From: CAYQEC01 sp964416425
GTDB taxonomy: Bacteria; Actinomycetota; Acidimicrobiia; Spongiisociales; UBA5794
Length of the DNA stretch: 16,961 nucleotides
Reading direction: 5' to 3'
Assembly: GCA_964416425.1 (NCBI GenBank)
Contig: CAYQEC010000041.1
Span: 1-16,961 of the forward strand
Positions within the stretch are counted from its first letter, which is position 1. Every line of letters begins with the position of its first letter. A program made the position numbers and the translations under genes. The notes below the pieces were generated by a model. The model was not told the origin of the DNA. It did no database searches and was given only the letters and a program-made list of their open reading frames with translations. Positions 1-7,394 of the stretch are shown here, one piece after another.

Positions 1-12
1 AGGATGTCCCCG

Positions 13-106
13 CACACCCCCCTCGACCTTTCTCTCACCCTCCCTGCTGTGCAGGGAGGGTCGCAGAGCCGACACCGAAGGTGACGGCGATGCGGGGAGG
101 GTCACG
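13..106 (-). repeat. Type I intergenic palindromic repeat, copy A
   Basis: Read on the minus strand this unit has GTGACCCTCCCCGCATC, a variable small hairpin around CACC-TTC-GGTG, then GACCCTCCCTGC-ACA-GCAGGGAGGGT, and ends in CGAGGGGGGTGTGCGG. The main palindrome is perfect: 11-base arms at 37-47 and 51-61 with a 3-base loop. The same order of parts occurs at 11361-11452 and 11471-11540, and with changes at 8833-8905. It is non-coding and lies downstream of the minus-strand gene ending at 315. Confidence 0.8.
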
Positions 107-122
107 GTGCTACTGCTCGCCC

Positions 123-193
123 CACACCCCCCTCGGCTCGCACGGCTCCTTCGGAGCCGCCTCGCCGGTCCCCCCTTTTTGACAAGGGGGGAC
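123..193 (-). repeat. Type II intergenic palindromic repeat, copy A
   Basis: Read on the minus strand it starts with a perfect 10-base inverted repeat (GTCCCCCCTT / AAGGGGGGAC, + strand 168-177 and 184-193). A CGGCG linker follows, then a 7-bp hairpin with a 3-base loop (143-149 / 153-159), and it ends GAGCCGAGGGGGGTGTG. The same architecture, with a different middle stem, recurs at 8949-9018 and 9026-9093. It sits next to a type I unit, as it does in the 8.8-9.3 kb array. Confidence 0.8.
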
Positions 194-236
194 GAGAAGA
201 AGAGGCGAGCGGGAATGAGAAGGACCCCCAATTAGT

Positions 237-267
237 CAGGGGCCCCCACGAGGAGTGGGAGCCCCTG
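237..267 (-). terminator. Candidate terminator hairpin after the 315-1031 gene
   Basis: The arms at 237-249 and 255-267 pair over 13 positions with one mismatch around a GAGGA loop, 48 bases beyond the stop codon of the minus-strand gene. There is no clear U-tract on the minus-strand side, so it may be an mRNA 3' stabiliser or an intrinsic terminator of the GC-rich actinobacterial kind. Confidence 0.5.
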
Positions 268-314
268 AGTCTTTGCCGGAGCGGCCGTCGCCGCTTCCCG
301 TTTTGGGAGGCCGT

Positions 315-1031
315 CTAGCTGGAGGCCAGCACTGGATCGGCCTTCGGCATGGCGACATCCTCGGAATCGACGTAGTGGGGGATGACCACGTCGGTTCCCT
401 TGCTCGCCCACACGAGGCCGATGCCGGTGAGGATCGACAGGATGCCGACGGCTGCGAACAGTCCGGCCAGCGCCAGGCTCAGCTGGAGCGCCGAGTGGGT
501 CACAGTGCCGACCCCGAGCTCGGCGAACAGGCCGTGCACAGTCGGGTTCCACGCCAGCTCTCGGGCCGGGCCCTCGATCGGGTGCGAGCGGTCGAATTCG
601 GTCCAGTAGCGGCCGTCGACGTCGAACTCGTAGGTGCCGGCCGGGAAGACCTCACCGTTGTACTCGGCGTCCTCGGCCAGGGTCACCGTCTGGGTGCCGT
701 GCAGGGTGTGATAGCCGATTGTCGCCATCTGGAACATGTACTCGCTGGCGGTGTTGACCAGCGGGTCGTTGGGATCGAAGTCGGACTGAACCACCGGGTA
801 GCCCCAGTCGTCGGTGAGCAGCGTCATGATCCCCTGGGCGCCTTCGACGGTGCCCCGGTCGACGAGCTGCCCGTCCTCGTTGTAGGTGAGCGTGACGTTC
901 TGGGCTTCGCTGAACGACTGGAGGGCCTGGTACCCGTCCTGTGCCTTCGTGTACGCAACGGCGCCGGCCACGGCGAACACCAGCCCGACGGCTACCAGGA
1001 TGTATCCCAGCTTCTTGAGACGACCTCGCAT
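315..1031 (-). CDS. Hypothetical two-helix membrane protein
   Basis: I do not recognise the family. The 238-residue product has a short basic N-terminus (MRGRLKK), a transmembrane helix at about residues 9-27, a soluble, probably extracytoplasmic region of about 150 residues, a second helix at about 183-208, and a short acidic C-terminal tail. The middle region is rich in Asp, Thr and Tyr and has few Lys residues, as expected for an exported domain. A GAGGAG ribosome-binding site lies 8 bases before the ATG, which supports this start. The gene stands alone: the patatin-like gene next to it ends at 1354 and reads in the same direction, but 322 bases separate them, and a hairpin and repeats follow. 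Both helices anchoring one outer domain would suit a sensor or accessory subunit, but no function can be assigned. Confidence 0.8.
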   Translation of the reverse strand: MRGRLKKLGYILVAVGLVFAVAGAVAYTKAQDGYQALQSFSEAQNVTLTYNEDGQLVDRGTVEGAQGIMTLLTDDWGYPVVQSDFDPNDPLVNTASEYMFQMATIGYHTLHGTQTVTLAEDAEYNGEVFPAGTYEFDVDGRYWTEFDRSHPIEGPARELAWNPTVHGLFAELGVGTVTHSALQLSLALAGLFAAVGILSILTGIGLVWASKGTDVVIPHYVDSEDVAMPKADPVLASS

Positions 1032-1353
1032 TCCTTACTCTCCTCGTGAGTGATGGACTAGTTGACTAAGAGTCTCCACAATCATGAGGGAGAAGGCCCC
1101 CCGCCTCTACGTGCCATAGGGCCCTACCGAACGTCCCAAAGGTCCCAGGTCCGATGCAGGAGCTGCGTCGGAGCCTCACTGGCGACCAGTCGTCTGGAAA
1201 GCGGCACGATCCGTCACCGATCGGAGCAACGCCCGGCACCCGGCGGCGCATCCCTTGCCTGGCGACGGCCGGCGGATGACGGACCAGCCGCCGGACCCGA
1301 AGGGGACTCCGAGCGCCACGTTGCGCAGCACCTCCGGAGTGTCGCCGCGGCCC
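1032..1353. other. Intergenic stretch with no gene seen
   Basis: This 322-base stretch lies between the stop of the patatin-like gene and the start of the small membrane protein gene, both on the minus strand. It must hold the promoter of the latter, but I could not find a convincing -35/-10 pair. Short open frames cross it without a ribosome-binding site or protein-like composition. No repeat of the type I or type II families is present. Confidence 0.5.
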
Positions 1354-4251
1354 TCAGTCCCGGACCCGTCGCCAGCGGCCGCCCCGCCCCGATGGGGTCG
1401 CCGCGAGCGCCGCCCCGGCCGCCCAGTCGCCCAGCGCCCGGTAGGCCTCGAACTCGGCGAAGTCGAAGTCCTGGTCGATGGTGGAGTGGTTGGGGAAGCG
1501 CTCGTCGGCCTCCCAATACGACCGCACCTGCCACGGCGCCTCCTCCGACACCGCCGCCTGCACGTAACAGATGTGGCCCTCGGTGTGCTTGGGGAGCCGG
1601 GGATCGGTGAAGGTCCCCCACACATACGGCCGGGCCACCAGCACCCCACCCCTCACCTCGGCCCGGCGCCGCCGCCACGGCAGCTTCAGCCGCTTGTCCT
1701 CGTACTGGTCGGCGGCGTCGGGATCGAGGGGGCGGATCTCGTGCAGGGGCAGGTCGAACTCGATGCCCAGCTCCGACCGGGCCAGCGCCATCGCCTCCCC
1801 GATCGTGTTGAAGGTGCCGGGCTGGCCGCCGGAGGCGTCGAACACGTACACGGTGGTGCAGCCGCGCCGGAGCAGCTCCACCAGCCCCAGGTTGTCGTAG
1901 TGGCCGCCGTCGGTGACGTAGAGGAAGCGGTCGTCGATGGAGTGCATCCCCAGCATCTCCTTCAACAGGTACGACACCCGGGGCCGCTCCCACCACACCT
2001 CATCGGCGGCGAAGTCCTGGGCCCGCATCCAGCGCGGATTGGGGAGCCACACCCCCAGCCGGACGTTGGCGAGGGTCATAAACGCGGTGAGCCACTGCCG
2101 GGTCTGCTTGCCCATCGCCGGCGACACCGCCGCCCCCGAGATGGCGATGGCGGCCGGGATCGTCACGTCCCGCACCCGCGTCTGGTCGAGCCGGTCCCGA
2201 TACTCCGGCATCGCCATGTAGCCGATGCGTGGCTCGGGACTGCCGATCTCGACCGCGTCGAAGGTGAACGGCACCGAGCGCAGCCCCGGCGGCACCACCG
2301 CGTAGTCGCTCAGGTTCGCCACCGCGCACGACGCGAAGTGGGGCTTCGGGTTCGGCTGGAAGTGGGTCGGCTGTTCGTAGGGGATCTCGGTCGCCTCGTC
2401 AGACCCGGTGCGCTGCACCCCGAAGGCCCGGTGGAGGCGCCGCTTGTAGAAGCGGTGCATCGACCAGGCCCGCTGGTCGCTGATGAGCCAGAACAGCGCC
2501 AGCAGCGATGCCACCACCAGCCAGGCGGTTCGCTCCGGCATCTGGAACGCCCCGAACGGCGACATCGTCCCGGTGACCCCGTCTTCGAGGGCGCCGAAGA
2601 CCACCGACACCAGCGCCCACAGCACCAGCAGCGGCACCACCACCGCCGCCGCCACGATCGCCCACACCGACGCCTTCACCCCCTCGAACTGCTTCTTGAC
2701 CGCCGTGGTGACGAAGGCGAGCGCCCCACCGGCGCCGAAGAGGGCTACCAGCCGCACCGTCTCCTTGCTCGCCTCGCCGCCGTCGGAGGCGAACGGCAAG
2801 TCACGCCACAGGGACGGCACCGCCTCGTAGAGCAGCCACACCCCCACCGGGAGCAGCACGAAGGCGAAGAACGCCGCGCCCGCCAGCCACACCAGCGACC
2901 GACCCAGGAACAGGGTGCGCTCGTGGCCGCGGTCCTCCCCCACGATGCGGGGATTGACGGTGAGCACGCCGGCGAGCAGCGCCACCACCAGCGGGACCAC
3001 GACCGCGACGGCGTGAGCCACCGGGATCATCAAACCCGTGACCTCGCTGTCGACGACCATCCCCGGCATCCGGTCGTGCAGCACCCACCCGATGGGACGC
3101 AGCACCGCGTAGAGCAGGGCGAAGAGGAACAGGGCGTTGACGCCGATGCCGATGGCGAGTCGGGTCACCAGCCGCATCTTCTGCCCGAAGGTGTGGGCCA
3201 GGTAGGCGCTGCGCTTGCGCAACCAGTCCTCCTCCGGGGTGCCGGGGGCGTAGGGATACGGCTCGGTGCCGGGGTCGGCGGCGAACACGCCGTGGGACCG
3301 GACCATCTCGTAGGAGCCCGCCAGGTAGCCGCCGCCGGAGACGGCGGCCAGGGTGTCGACCTCGTCGAGGACCTCGGTGCCCTGCAGCGCCTGCAACGCC
3401 CCGAGGGCGAACGACGCCGAGCGGATCCCGCCGCCGCTGAAGCAGACGCCGCGGCGTTCCACCCCGGCCCGCGGCGGCTGCAACCGGTCCATCAGGGCGA
3501 CCTCGCCGGCACCGAGCAGGGAGGCGTCCCCTCCCACCACCGCGTCCTTGGGCCGGTTCAGGTTCTGGATCCGCAGTCCCCGCACGAAGGTGTCACGGTC
3601 CAGCATGTTGGCCCGGGTGGCGATCGCCACCGCCAAGAACAGGGGGACGAGGACGGCGTAGAGCACGGTGAAGACGACCTCTTCGAAGAGGGCCATCGCC
3701 TTGGTGCGCCAGGCGTACCCGATCAGGGCCGGCGCCGCGTAGAGGCCGACGAGCACCAACCCGGTGTACTTGGCGAGGGCGAACCCGGTGATGGCGGCGG
3801 CCGAGCCGGCCGAGATCGCCCCGGCCCCGGCGGTGGCCATCGAGTTGTCGCCGATGAGGTCGAGGATCAGGTGGTTCTCGATCAGGTCGAACAGGCCGGC
3901 CATGACGGTCACCACCATGAGCGACCCGCCGACCCGCTGTGCCGCCGAGACGACGTAGAAGCGGCGCCGCACCAGCTCGATCGACACGATGAGGAACGCA
4001 ACGTAGAGCGGGACGAGCAGCCAGGTGTCGATGGTGGCGACCTCACGGAGCGAGGCGAAGCCGTCGGCGGGCAGCCGGGTGAAGACCGCGGCGACCCGTT
4101 CCGGGGTGCCGGCGAACTGCACGTCGATCTGGTGGGGACCGGACGTCGCCGCCTCCATCCACTGCATCACCCCGACCAGCAGGCCCAGCAACACCCACCA
4201 GGTGAGCGCCAGGCCGTGGTCCCGCAAGAACGCCCGCAGTTTCGCCGACAC
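1354..4251 (-). CDS. Membrane-embedded patatin-like phospholipase / acyl hydrolase
   Basis: A 965-residue protein of the patatin-like serine acyl-hydrolase superfamily, which cleaves acyl esters of lipids with a Ser-Asp dyad. Residues 1-210 form an N-terminal membrane domain with about five helices. The oxyanion-hole motif GGGIR is at 273-277, the nucleophile elbow AVSGGG places the Ser at 305, and the dyad Asp is in DGG at 781-783 (TDGGHYDNLGLVELLRRGC). Between Ser and Asp, at about 365-592, there are roughly six more hydrophobic helices, so the catalytic fold is interrupted by a membrane block. ISGAAVSPAMG (704-714) is also typical of this large patatin class. The GTG start has GGGAGGG seven bases upstream and aligns with the start of its paralogue at 5525-6187. 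It is the last gene of a three-gene operon, 88 bases after the MFS gene. The lipid substrate is unknown. Confidence 0.88.
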   Translation of the reverse strand: MSAKLRAFLRDHGLALTWWVLLGLLVGVMQWMEAATSGPHQIDVQFAGTPERVAAVFTRLPADGFASLREVATIDTWLLVPLYVAFLIVSIELVRRRFYVVSAAQRVGGSLMVVTVMAGLFDLIENHLILDLIGDNSMATAGAGAISAGSAAAITGFALAKYTGLVLVGLYAAPALIGYAWRTKAMALFEEVVFTVLYAVLVPLFLAVAIATRANMLDRDTFVRGLRIQNLNRPKDAVVGGDASLLGAGEVALMDRLQPPRAGVERRGVCFSGGGIRSASFALGALQALQGTEVLDEVDTLAAVSGGGYLAGSYEMVRSHGVFAADPGTEPYPYAPGTPEEDWLRKRSAYLAHTFGQKMRLVTRLAIGIGVNALFLFALLYAVLRPIGWVLHDRMPGMVVDSEVTGLMIPVAHAVAVVVPLVVALLAGVLTVNPRIVGEDRGHERTLFLGRSLVWLAGAAFFAFVLLPVGVWLLYEAVPSLWRDLPFASDGGEASKETVRLVALFGAGGALAFVTTAVKKQFEGVKASVWAIVAAAVVVPLLVLWALVSVVFGALEDGVTGTMSPFGAFQMPERTAWLVVASLLALFWLISDQRAWSMHRFYKRRLHRAFGVQRTGSDEATEIPYEQPTHFQPNPKPHFASCAVANLSDYAVVPPGLRSVPFTFDAVEIGSPEPRIGYMAMPEYRDRLDQTRVRDVTIPAAIAISGAAVSPAMGKQTRQWLTAFMTLANVRLGVWLPNPRWMRAQDFAADEVWWERPRVSYLLKEMLGMHSIDDRFLYVTDGGHYDNLGLVELLRRGCTTVYVFDASGGQPGTFNTIGEAMALARSELGIEFDLPLHEIRPLDPDAADQYEDKRLKLPWRRRRAEVRGGVLVARPYVWGTFTDPRLPKHTEGHICYVQAAVSEEAPWQVRSYWEADERFPNHSTIDQDFDFAEFEAYRALGDWAAGAALAATPSGRGGRWRRVRD

Positions 4252-4339
4252 GTCGCATCCCTCCCACGAGTCCGGCTTCCAACGCTACCGATCGAACCCG
4301 GCGCCCGGCGGGTCGGCCGCCACTTTCCCTCGCCGGCCG

Positions 4340-5515
4340 CTACCCCGCCGTCTGCGGGGACGACTCCATGGCACCGGAGAGACGCTCGAGCGCCTTGGTG
4401 ACGACGGCCAGCACGACGGCGACCAGCACCAGCACCGGGGCGATCATGTCGAGCCCGATCCGGTCGACCAGGATGCCGAGTACGGCGCCGAGACCGGCCA
4501 CCCCGACGTTGGCGGCTGCGAAGCAGTACCCGACCGCCCACGGCGTGTAGCCCGGGCCGAAGCGGCGGGCCGTCAGCACCACCTCCACCGGGAAGAACGC
4601 CCCGTGGGCGAACCCGGAGAACACCAGCCCGAAGATGCCGACCGCCGAAGTCGGCGACCACCAGAACAGGACGAGACTGGCGATGGTGGCGGCGGTGCAG
4701 ATGGTGAGCAGCCGGTTGGGCTCGAAACGGGACCCGACCAGGCCGAGCAGGAACCGCGATGCAGTCAGCCCGGTCCAGTACCCCGAGGCGGCGACGCCGG
4801 CCACGCCCACGCTGAGACCCCGCCCCTCGCTTAACACCGAGAACGCCCACTGCCCGGTGGCGGTGGCGAGGCCGGAGTACAGGAGGAAGGTGAAGATCGA
4901 CAGCACCAGCACCGCTCCGGCGCCGGGCGGCCGCCCCGGCCGGGTCCCCTCCGGGCGGCGCCGGGCCCGCTCGCCGCGGCGGGCGGCGCGGGCGAACCCG
5001 ATCGCCAGCGCCCCCTGGGCGATGGCGACGGCGACGAAGGCGAACCGCCACGAGGCATCGAGCGCCAGCAGCACCGTCACCAGGCCCGGGCCCAGCATCG
5101 ACCCGACCCCCCAGCCGGCGTGCAGGATCCCCATCGAACGGGTCCCGTGGTTGAGGGCGACGTGGGCGTTGATGCCCGAGTCGAGTTGCCCGCTGGCGAG
5201 CCCGAGCAGCAGCGCCTCCACCACCAGCCCGATCCAGGTGTCGCCGACCGCCATCACCACCAGGCACAGCGCCGACGTCGCGGCGGCCGCTGTCAGCAGC
5301 CAGGTGGGGCCGACCCGCCAGGAGAGGTGGCCGCTGAGGTAGGTGGAGACGGCGTAGCCGGCGCCGAAGGCGAACACCAGCACCCCGAGGTTCCCGATCG
5401 GCCGCCCCAGGTCGGCGGCCACCGACGGCCACGCCACCCCCATCGCCTGCATCGGCATACCGAGGGCGACGAACGCCAGCACCATGAGCACGAGGAGACG
5501 GCGGCCGGCGGGCAT
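4340..5515 (-). CDS. MFS transporter
   Basis: A 391-residue major facilitator superfamily permease with about twelve hydrophobic helices and a basic, Arg/Gly/Pro-rich central cytoplasmic loop at about residues 180-198. The segment GLASGQLDSGINAHVA in the N-terminal half resembles the D-x-G-x-N motif of sugar-type MFS proteins (FucP/MFSD4-like), but the substrate cannot be told. It starts only nine bases after the stop of the membrane protein at 5525-6187 and is followed 88 bases later by the patatin-like gene, so the three are very likely co-transcribed. The ATG is preceded by a weak AGG only, so its translation may be coupled to the upstream gene. A link to patatin-released lipids or lysolipids is an inference from position alone. 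Confidence 0.85.
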   Translation of the reverse strand: MPAGRRLLVLMVLAFVALGMPMQAMGVAWPSVAADLGRPIGNLGVLVFAFGAGYAVSTYLSGHLSWRVGPTWLLTAAAATSALCLVVMAVGDTWIGLVVEALLLGLASGQLDSGINAHVALNHGTRSMGILHAGWGVGSMLGPGLVTVLLALDASWRFAFVAVAIAQGALAIGFARAARRGERARRRPEGTRPGRPPGAGAVLVLSIFTFLLYSGLATATGQWAFSVLSEGRGLSVGVAGVAASGYWTGLTASRFLLGLVGSRFEPNRLLTICTAATIASLVLFWWSPTSAVGIFGLVFSGFAHGAFFPVEVVLTARRFGPGYTPWAVGYCFAAANVGVAGLGAVLGILVDRIGLDMIAPVLVLVAVVLAVVTKALERLSGAMESSPQTAG

Positions 5516-5524
5516 CGTGGCAGC

Positions 5525-6187
5525 CTATCGGTCGCCCGGGGAGGGACCGGCGCCGGGGATGACGATGCCCTCGTCCTCGAAGCCGGGGTCCCCCATCGGC
5601 ACCGGCCCCGCCAGACGCTCCCGCCACAGCCGGGCCAGGGCGCGGGTCCCGAAGATGGCGCCGCAGGTGAGCAGGTAGAGGGCAACGAAGATGAGCGCCA
5701 CGTACTTGGCGAGCGCCAGCCGGGTGATGGTCCGTGCCGCCCCCGCCGAGATGGCGGCCGGGCCGGCGGTGAGCAGGGTGTTGTCGGAGATGAGGTGGAC
5801 GATCTGGTGGTTCTCGAGCAGGTCGATGATCCCGGCGATGATGGCGATGAGCATGAAGGCCTGGCCCACCTGCCGCATCACCGTGCCGGGACCGAAATGG
5901 AGCCGCACCCACTGCACCGTCACCATCAGGAACGCCACGTACAGCGGGACGAGCAGCCAGGTGTCGATCGTGACCGCCTGGCGCAGCGGATCGAACCCGC
6001 CCTTCTGTGCCAGCTCGGAGAACACCACCCACATCTGATGCGGGGTAGCGGCGAACTGGACGTCGAACTGGCCGGGGTTGAAGGCCTCGGCGTTCGACCA
6101 GATCCCCATCGTGGCGGTGAGGGCGAGCAGGGCCCACCATGCCAGGCCGAGCTGGTGCCGCTCGAAGTAGTCACCCAGTCGTGTCAC
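5525..6187 (-). CDS. Membrane protein, stand-alone paralogue of the patatin N-terminal domain
   Basis: A 220-residue protein with about four transmembrane helices (about 17-30, 74-94, 108-128, 155-178) and a polar tail. It aligns almost without gaps with residues 1-180 of the patatin-like protein encoded by 1354-4251. In the hand alignment of residues 73-180 it is 54 of 108 identical, including TIDTWLLVPLYVAFL, D-L-x-E-N-H, the DN pair at 135-136, AISAG and ALAKY. I do not know a name for this domain. The open frame extends further upstream into the divergent reductase gene, but the GTG at 6187 is chosen because it matches the paralogue's start (VTRLGDYFERHQLGLAWW against MSAKLRAFLRDHGLALTWW) and has a G-rich site just before it. 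It is the first gene of the operon. It could bind the same lipid or partner as the patatin, or form a hetero-oligomer with it. Confidence 0.85.
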   Translation of the reverse strand: MTRLGDYFERHQLGLAWWALLALTATMGIWSNAEAFNPGQFDVQFAATPHQMWVVFSELAQKGGFDPLRQAVTIDTWLLVPLYVAFLMVTVQWVRLHFGPGTVMRQVGQAFMLIAIIAGIIDLLENHQIVHLISDNTLLTAGPAAISAGAARTITRLALAKYVALIFVALYLLTCGAIFGTRALARLWRERLAGPVPMGDPGFEDEGIVIPGAGPSPGDR

Positions 6188-6207
6188 GTCTCCCCCGCGT
6201 CTCCGGC

Positions 6208-6274
6208 CGAACGGTAGCCCATCAGGGCAGCCCGCCGGCCCATCGCGCCGTGCCCGTTTGAGCCAGACCGTTCG
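6208..6274. promoter_or_regulatory. Widely spaced inverted repeat in the divergent promoter region
   Basis: CGAACGGT at 6208-6215 is exactly matched by ACCGTTCG at 6267-6274. The half-sites are 59 bases apart, centre to centre, in the 127-base gap between the divergent operon (start 6187) and the aldo/keto reductase gene (start 6315). They could be two binding sites for one regulator controlling both directions. Two 8-base matches in GC-rich DNA can also arise by chance. Confidence 0.3.
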
Positions 6275-6286
6275 TGGAGCCATCAT
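6258..6286 (+). promoter_or_regulatory. Possible promoter of the aldo/keto reductase gene
   Basis: TTGAGC (6258-6263) and CATCAT (6281-6286) are separated by 17 bases and each match four of six positions of the primary-sigma consensus. Transcription would begin near 6293, past the upstream ATG at 6285, which favours the start at 6315. The match is weak. Confidence 0.25.
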
Positions 6287-6309
6287 GGCCTTTCCCTTCC
6301 GGAAAGGCC
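6287..6309 (+). promoter_or_regulatory. Hairpin overlapping the ribosome-binding site of the reductase gene
   Basis: GGCCTTTCC (6287-6295) and GGAAAGGCC (6301-6309) are perfectly complementary with a 5-base loop. The second arm contains GGAAAGG, the ribosome-binding site for the ATG at 6315. If the RNA begins upstream of the first arm, the site would be hidden in the stem, a layout expected for translational control. As DNA it could equally be a regulator site. Confidence 0.45.
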
Positions 6310-6314
6310 TCCAC

Positions 6315-7274
6315 ATGGCGATGCAGTACCGCAGATTGGGGCGCTCCGGTATCAAGCTGAGCGCCTTCTCCCTCGGGTCGTGGCTCACCTTCGGCGAGTC
6401 GCAGGCCGTCGAGCAGAGCATCGCCAGCATGCAGGCCGCCTACGATGCCGGCGCCAACTTCTTCGACAACGCCGAGGCGTACGCCGGCGGCGAGTCGGAG
6501 CGGGTGATGGGCGCCGCCCTCAGGGAGTTGGGCTGGCCCCGCTACTCGTACCTGGTGTCCACCAAGTACTTCTGGGGGCTGCACGATGTGCCCAACACCC
6601 ACTGGACCCTCAACCGCAAGTACCTCATGCAAGCCATCGACGGATCGTTGGAGCGGCTCGGCCTCGACTACGTCGACATCGTCTACTGCCACCGAGCCGA
6701 CCCGGAGACGTCGATCGAGGAGACGGTGTGGGCGATGTCCGACATCATCGCCTCGGGCAAGGCCCTCTACTGGGGCACCTCGGAGTGGAAGGCCGACGAG
6801 ATCCGCGCCGCCTGGGAGATCGCCGAGCGTCACCACCTCCGCAAGCCGGTCGTCGAGCAGTCGGAGTACAACCTGTTCCGCCGCGACCGGGTCGAGCAGG
6901 AGTACTCGCGGCTCTACGAGGACATCGGGCTCGGTCTCACCACCTTCAGCCCGCTGGCGGCAGGCCTGCTCACCGGCAAGTACCTCGACGGCATCCCGGC
7001 AGGCACCAGGGCCGCCTCGGTGTCGTGGCTCCGTGAGAAGCTCACCGGCGTGGACACCAACGCCACGGTGCGTGAGCTGAAGGCGGTCGCCGACGAGATG
7101 GGGTGCTCCCTCGCCCAGCTGTCGTTGGCGTGGGCGGCGTCCAACCCCAACGTCACCTCGGTGATCACCGGCGCCAGCCGCCCCGAACAAGTCGTCGAGA
7201 ACATGGCGGCCCTCGAGGTGCTCGAGGCCCTCACCCCCGAGATCAAGGCCCGCATCGAGGAGATCTTCTCCTGA
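6315..7274 (+). CDS. Aldo/keto reductase, KCNAB/YghZ-like
   Basis: A 319-residue NADPH-dependent reductase of the aldo/keto reductase superfamily, a cytoplasmic (alpha/beta)8 barrel. The catalytic tetrad is complete: Asp51, Tyr56 (DNAEAY), Lys84 (STKYFWG) and His126 (YCHRADP). MQYRRLGRSGIKLSAFSLG at the start and GLTTFSPLAAGLLTGKY near residue 215 are typical of the branch that includes potassium-channel beta subunits and YghZ. Physiological substrate unknown; reactive aldehydes are the usual guess. The ATG at 6315 is chosen for its GGAAAGG seven bases upstream and because the family normally begins at this MQYRRLG. An in-frame ATG at 6285 with GGAG five bases upstream would add ten residues. 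It is transcribed divergently from the patatin operon and ends at a two-part hairpin. Confidence 0.9.
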   Translation: MAMQYRRLGRSGIKLSAFSLGSWLTFGESQAVEQSIASMQAAYDAGANFFDNAEAYAGGESERVMGAALRELGWPRYSYLVSTKYFWGLHDVPNTHWTLNRKYLMQAIDGSLERLGLDYVDIVYCHRADPETSIEETVWAMSDIIASGKALYWGTSEWKADEIRAAWEIAERHHLRKPVVEQSEYNLFRRDRVEQEYSRLYEDIGLGLTTFSPLAAGLLTGKYLDGIPAGTRAASVSWLREKLTGVDTNATVRELKAVADEMGCSLAQLSLAWAASNPNVTSVITGASRPEQVVENMAALEVLEALTPEIKARIEEIFS

Positions 7275-7278
7275 GGCT

Positions 7279-7315
7279 GCCGCCTCGTCGAGCCTGTCGC
7301 AACAGGCCGGGCGGC
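7279..7315 (+). terminator. Two-part hairpin after the reductase gene
   Basis: Outer arms GCCGCC (7279-7284) and GGCGGC (7310-7315) enclose inner arms GCCTGT (7292-7297) and ACAGGC (7302-7307) with a CGCA loop. It begins five bases after the reductase stop codon. There is no long T run, so termination strength is uncertain. Confidence 0.5.
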
Positions 7316-7318
7316 TCA

Positions 7319-7347
7319 TTGTCGGGTGGGTGACGCACTGGTACGTT
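7319..7347 (+). promoter_or_regulatory. Possible promoter of the SLH protein gene
   Basis: TTGTCG (7319-7324) and TACGTT (7342-7347) are separated by exactly 17 bases, just after the reductase terminator hairpin and 48 bases before the ATG at 7395. Position and spacing are good; the hexamers are partial matches. Confidence 0.35.
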
Positions 7348-7394
7348 CGCTGCGGGGTAGTGGAGGCGCCGTTCCGAGTGTTGGAGGATTCGGT

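Noticed and set aside
1255..4401. Open frame of 1048 codons on the plus strand across the patatin-like gene
   Set aside because: The product is dominated by His, Arg, Gly, Pro and Glu runs, typical of the antisense of a GC-rich gene. The minus-strand gene has catalytic motifs, membrane helices, a ribosome-binding site and a paralogue.
4167..6140. Open frame of 657 codons on the minus strand over the MFS gene and its neighbours
   Set aside because: It is the shifted frame of three real genes, with Arg/Pro/Gly-rich composition and no domain.
6188..6430. Upstream extension of the 5525-6187 gene to 6430, adding 81 residues
   Set aside because: The extension overlaps the divergent reductase gene and hairpin, has no membrane or family features, and the paralogous patatin-like protein begins at the same point as the GTG at 6187.
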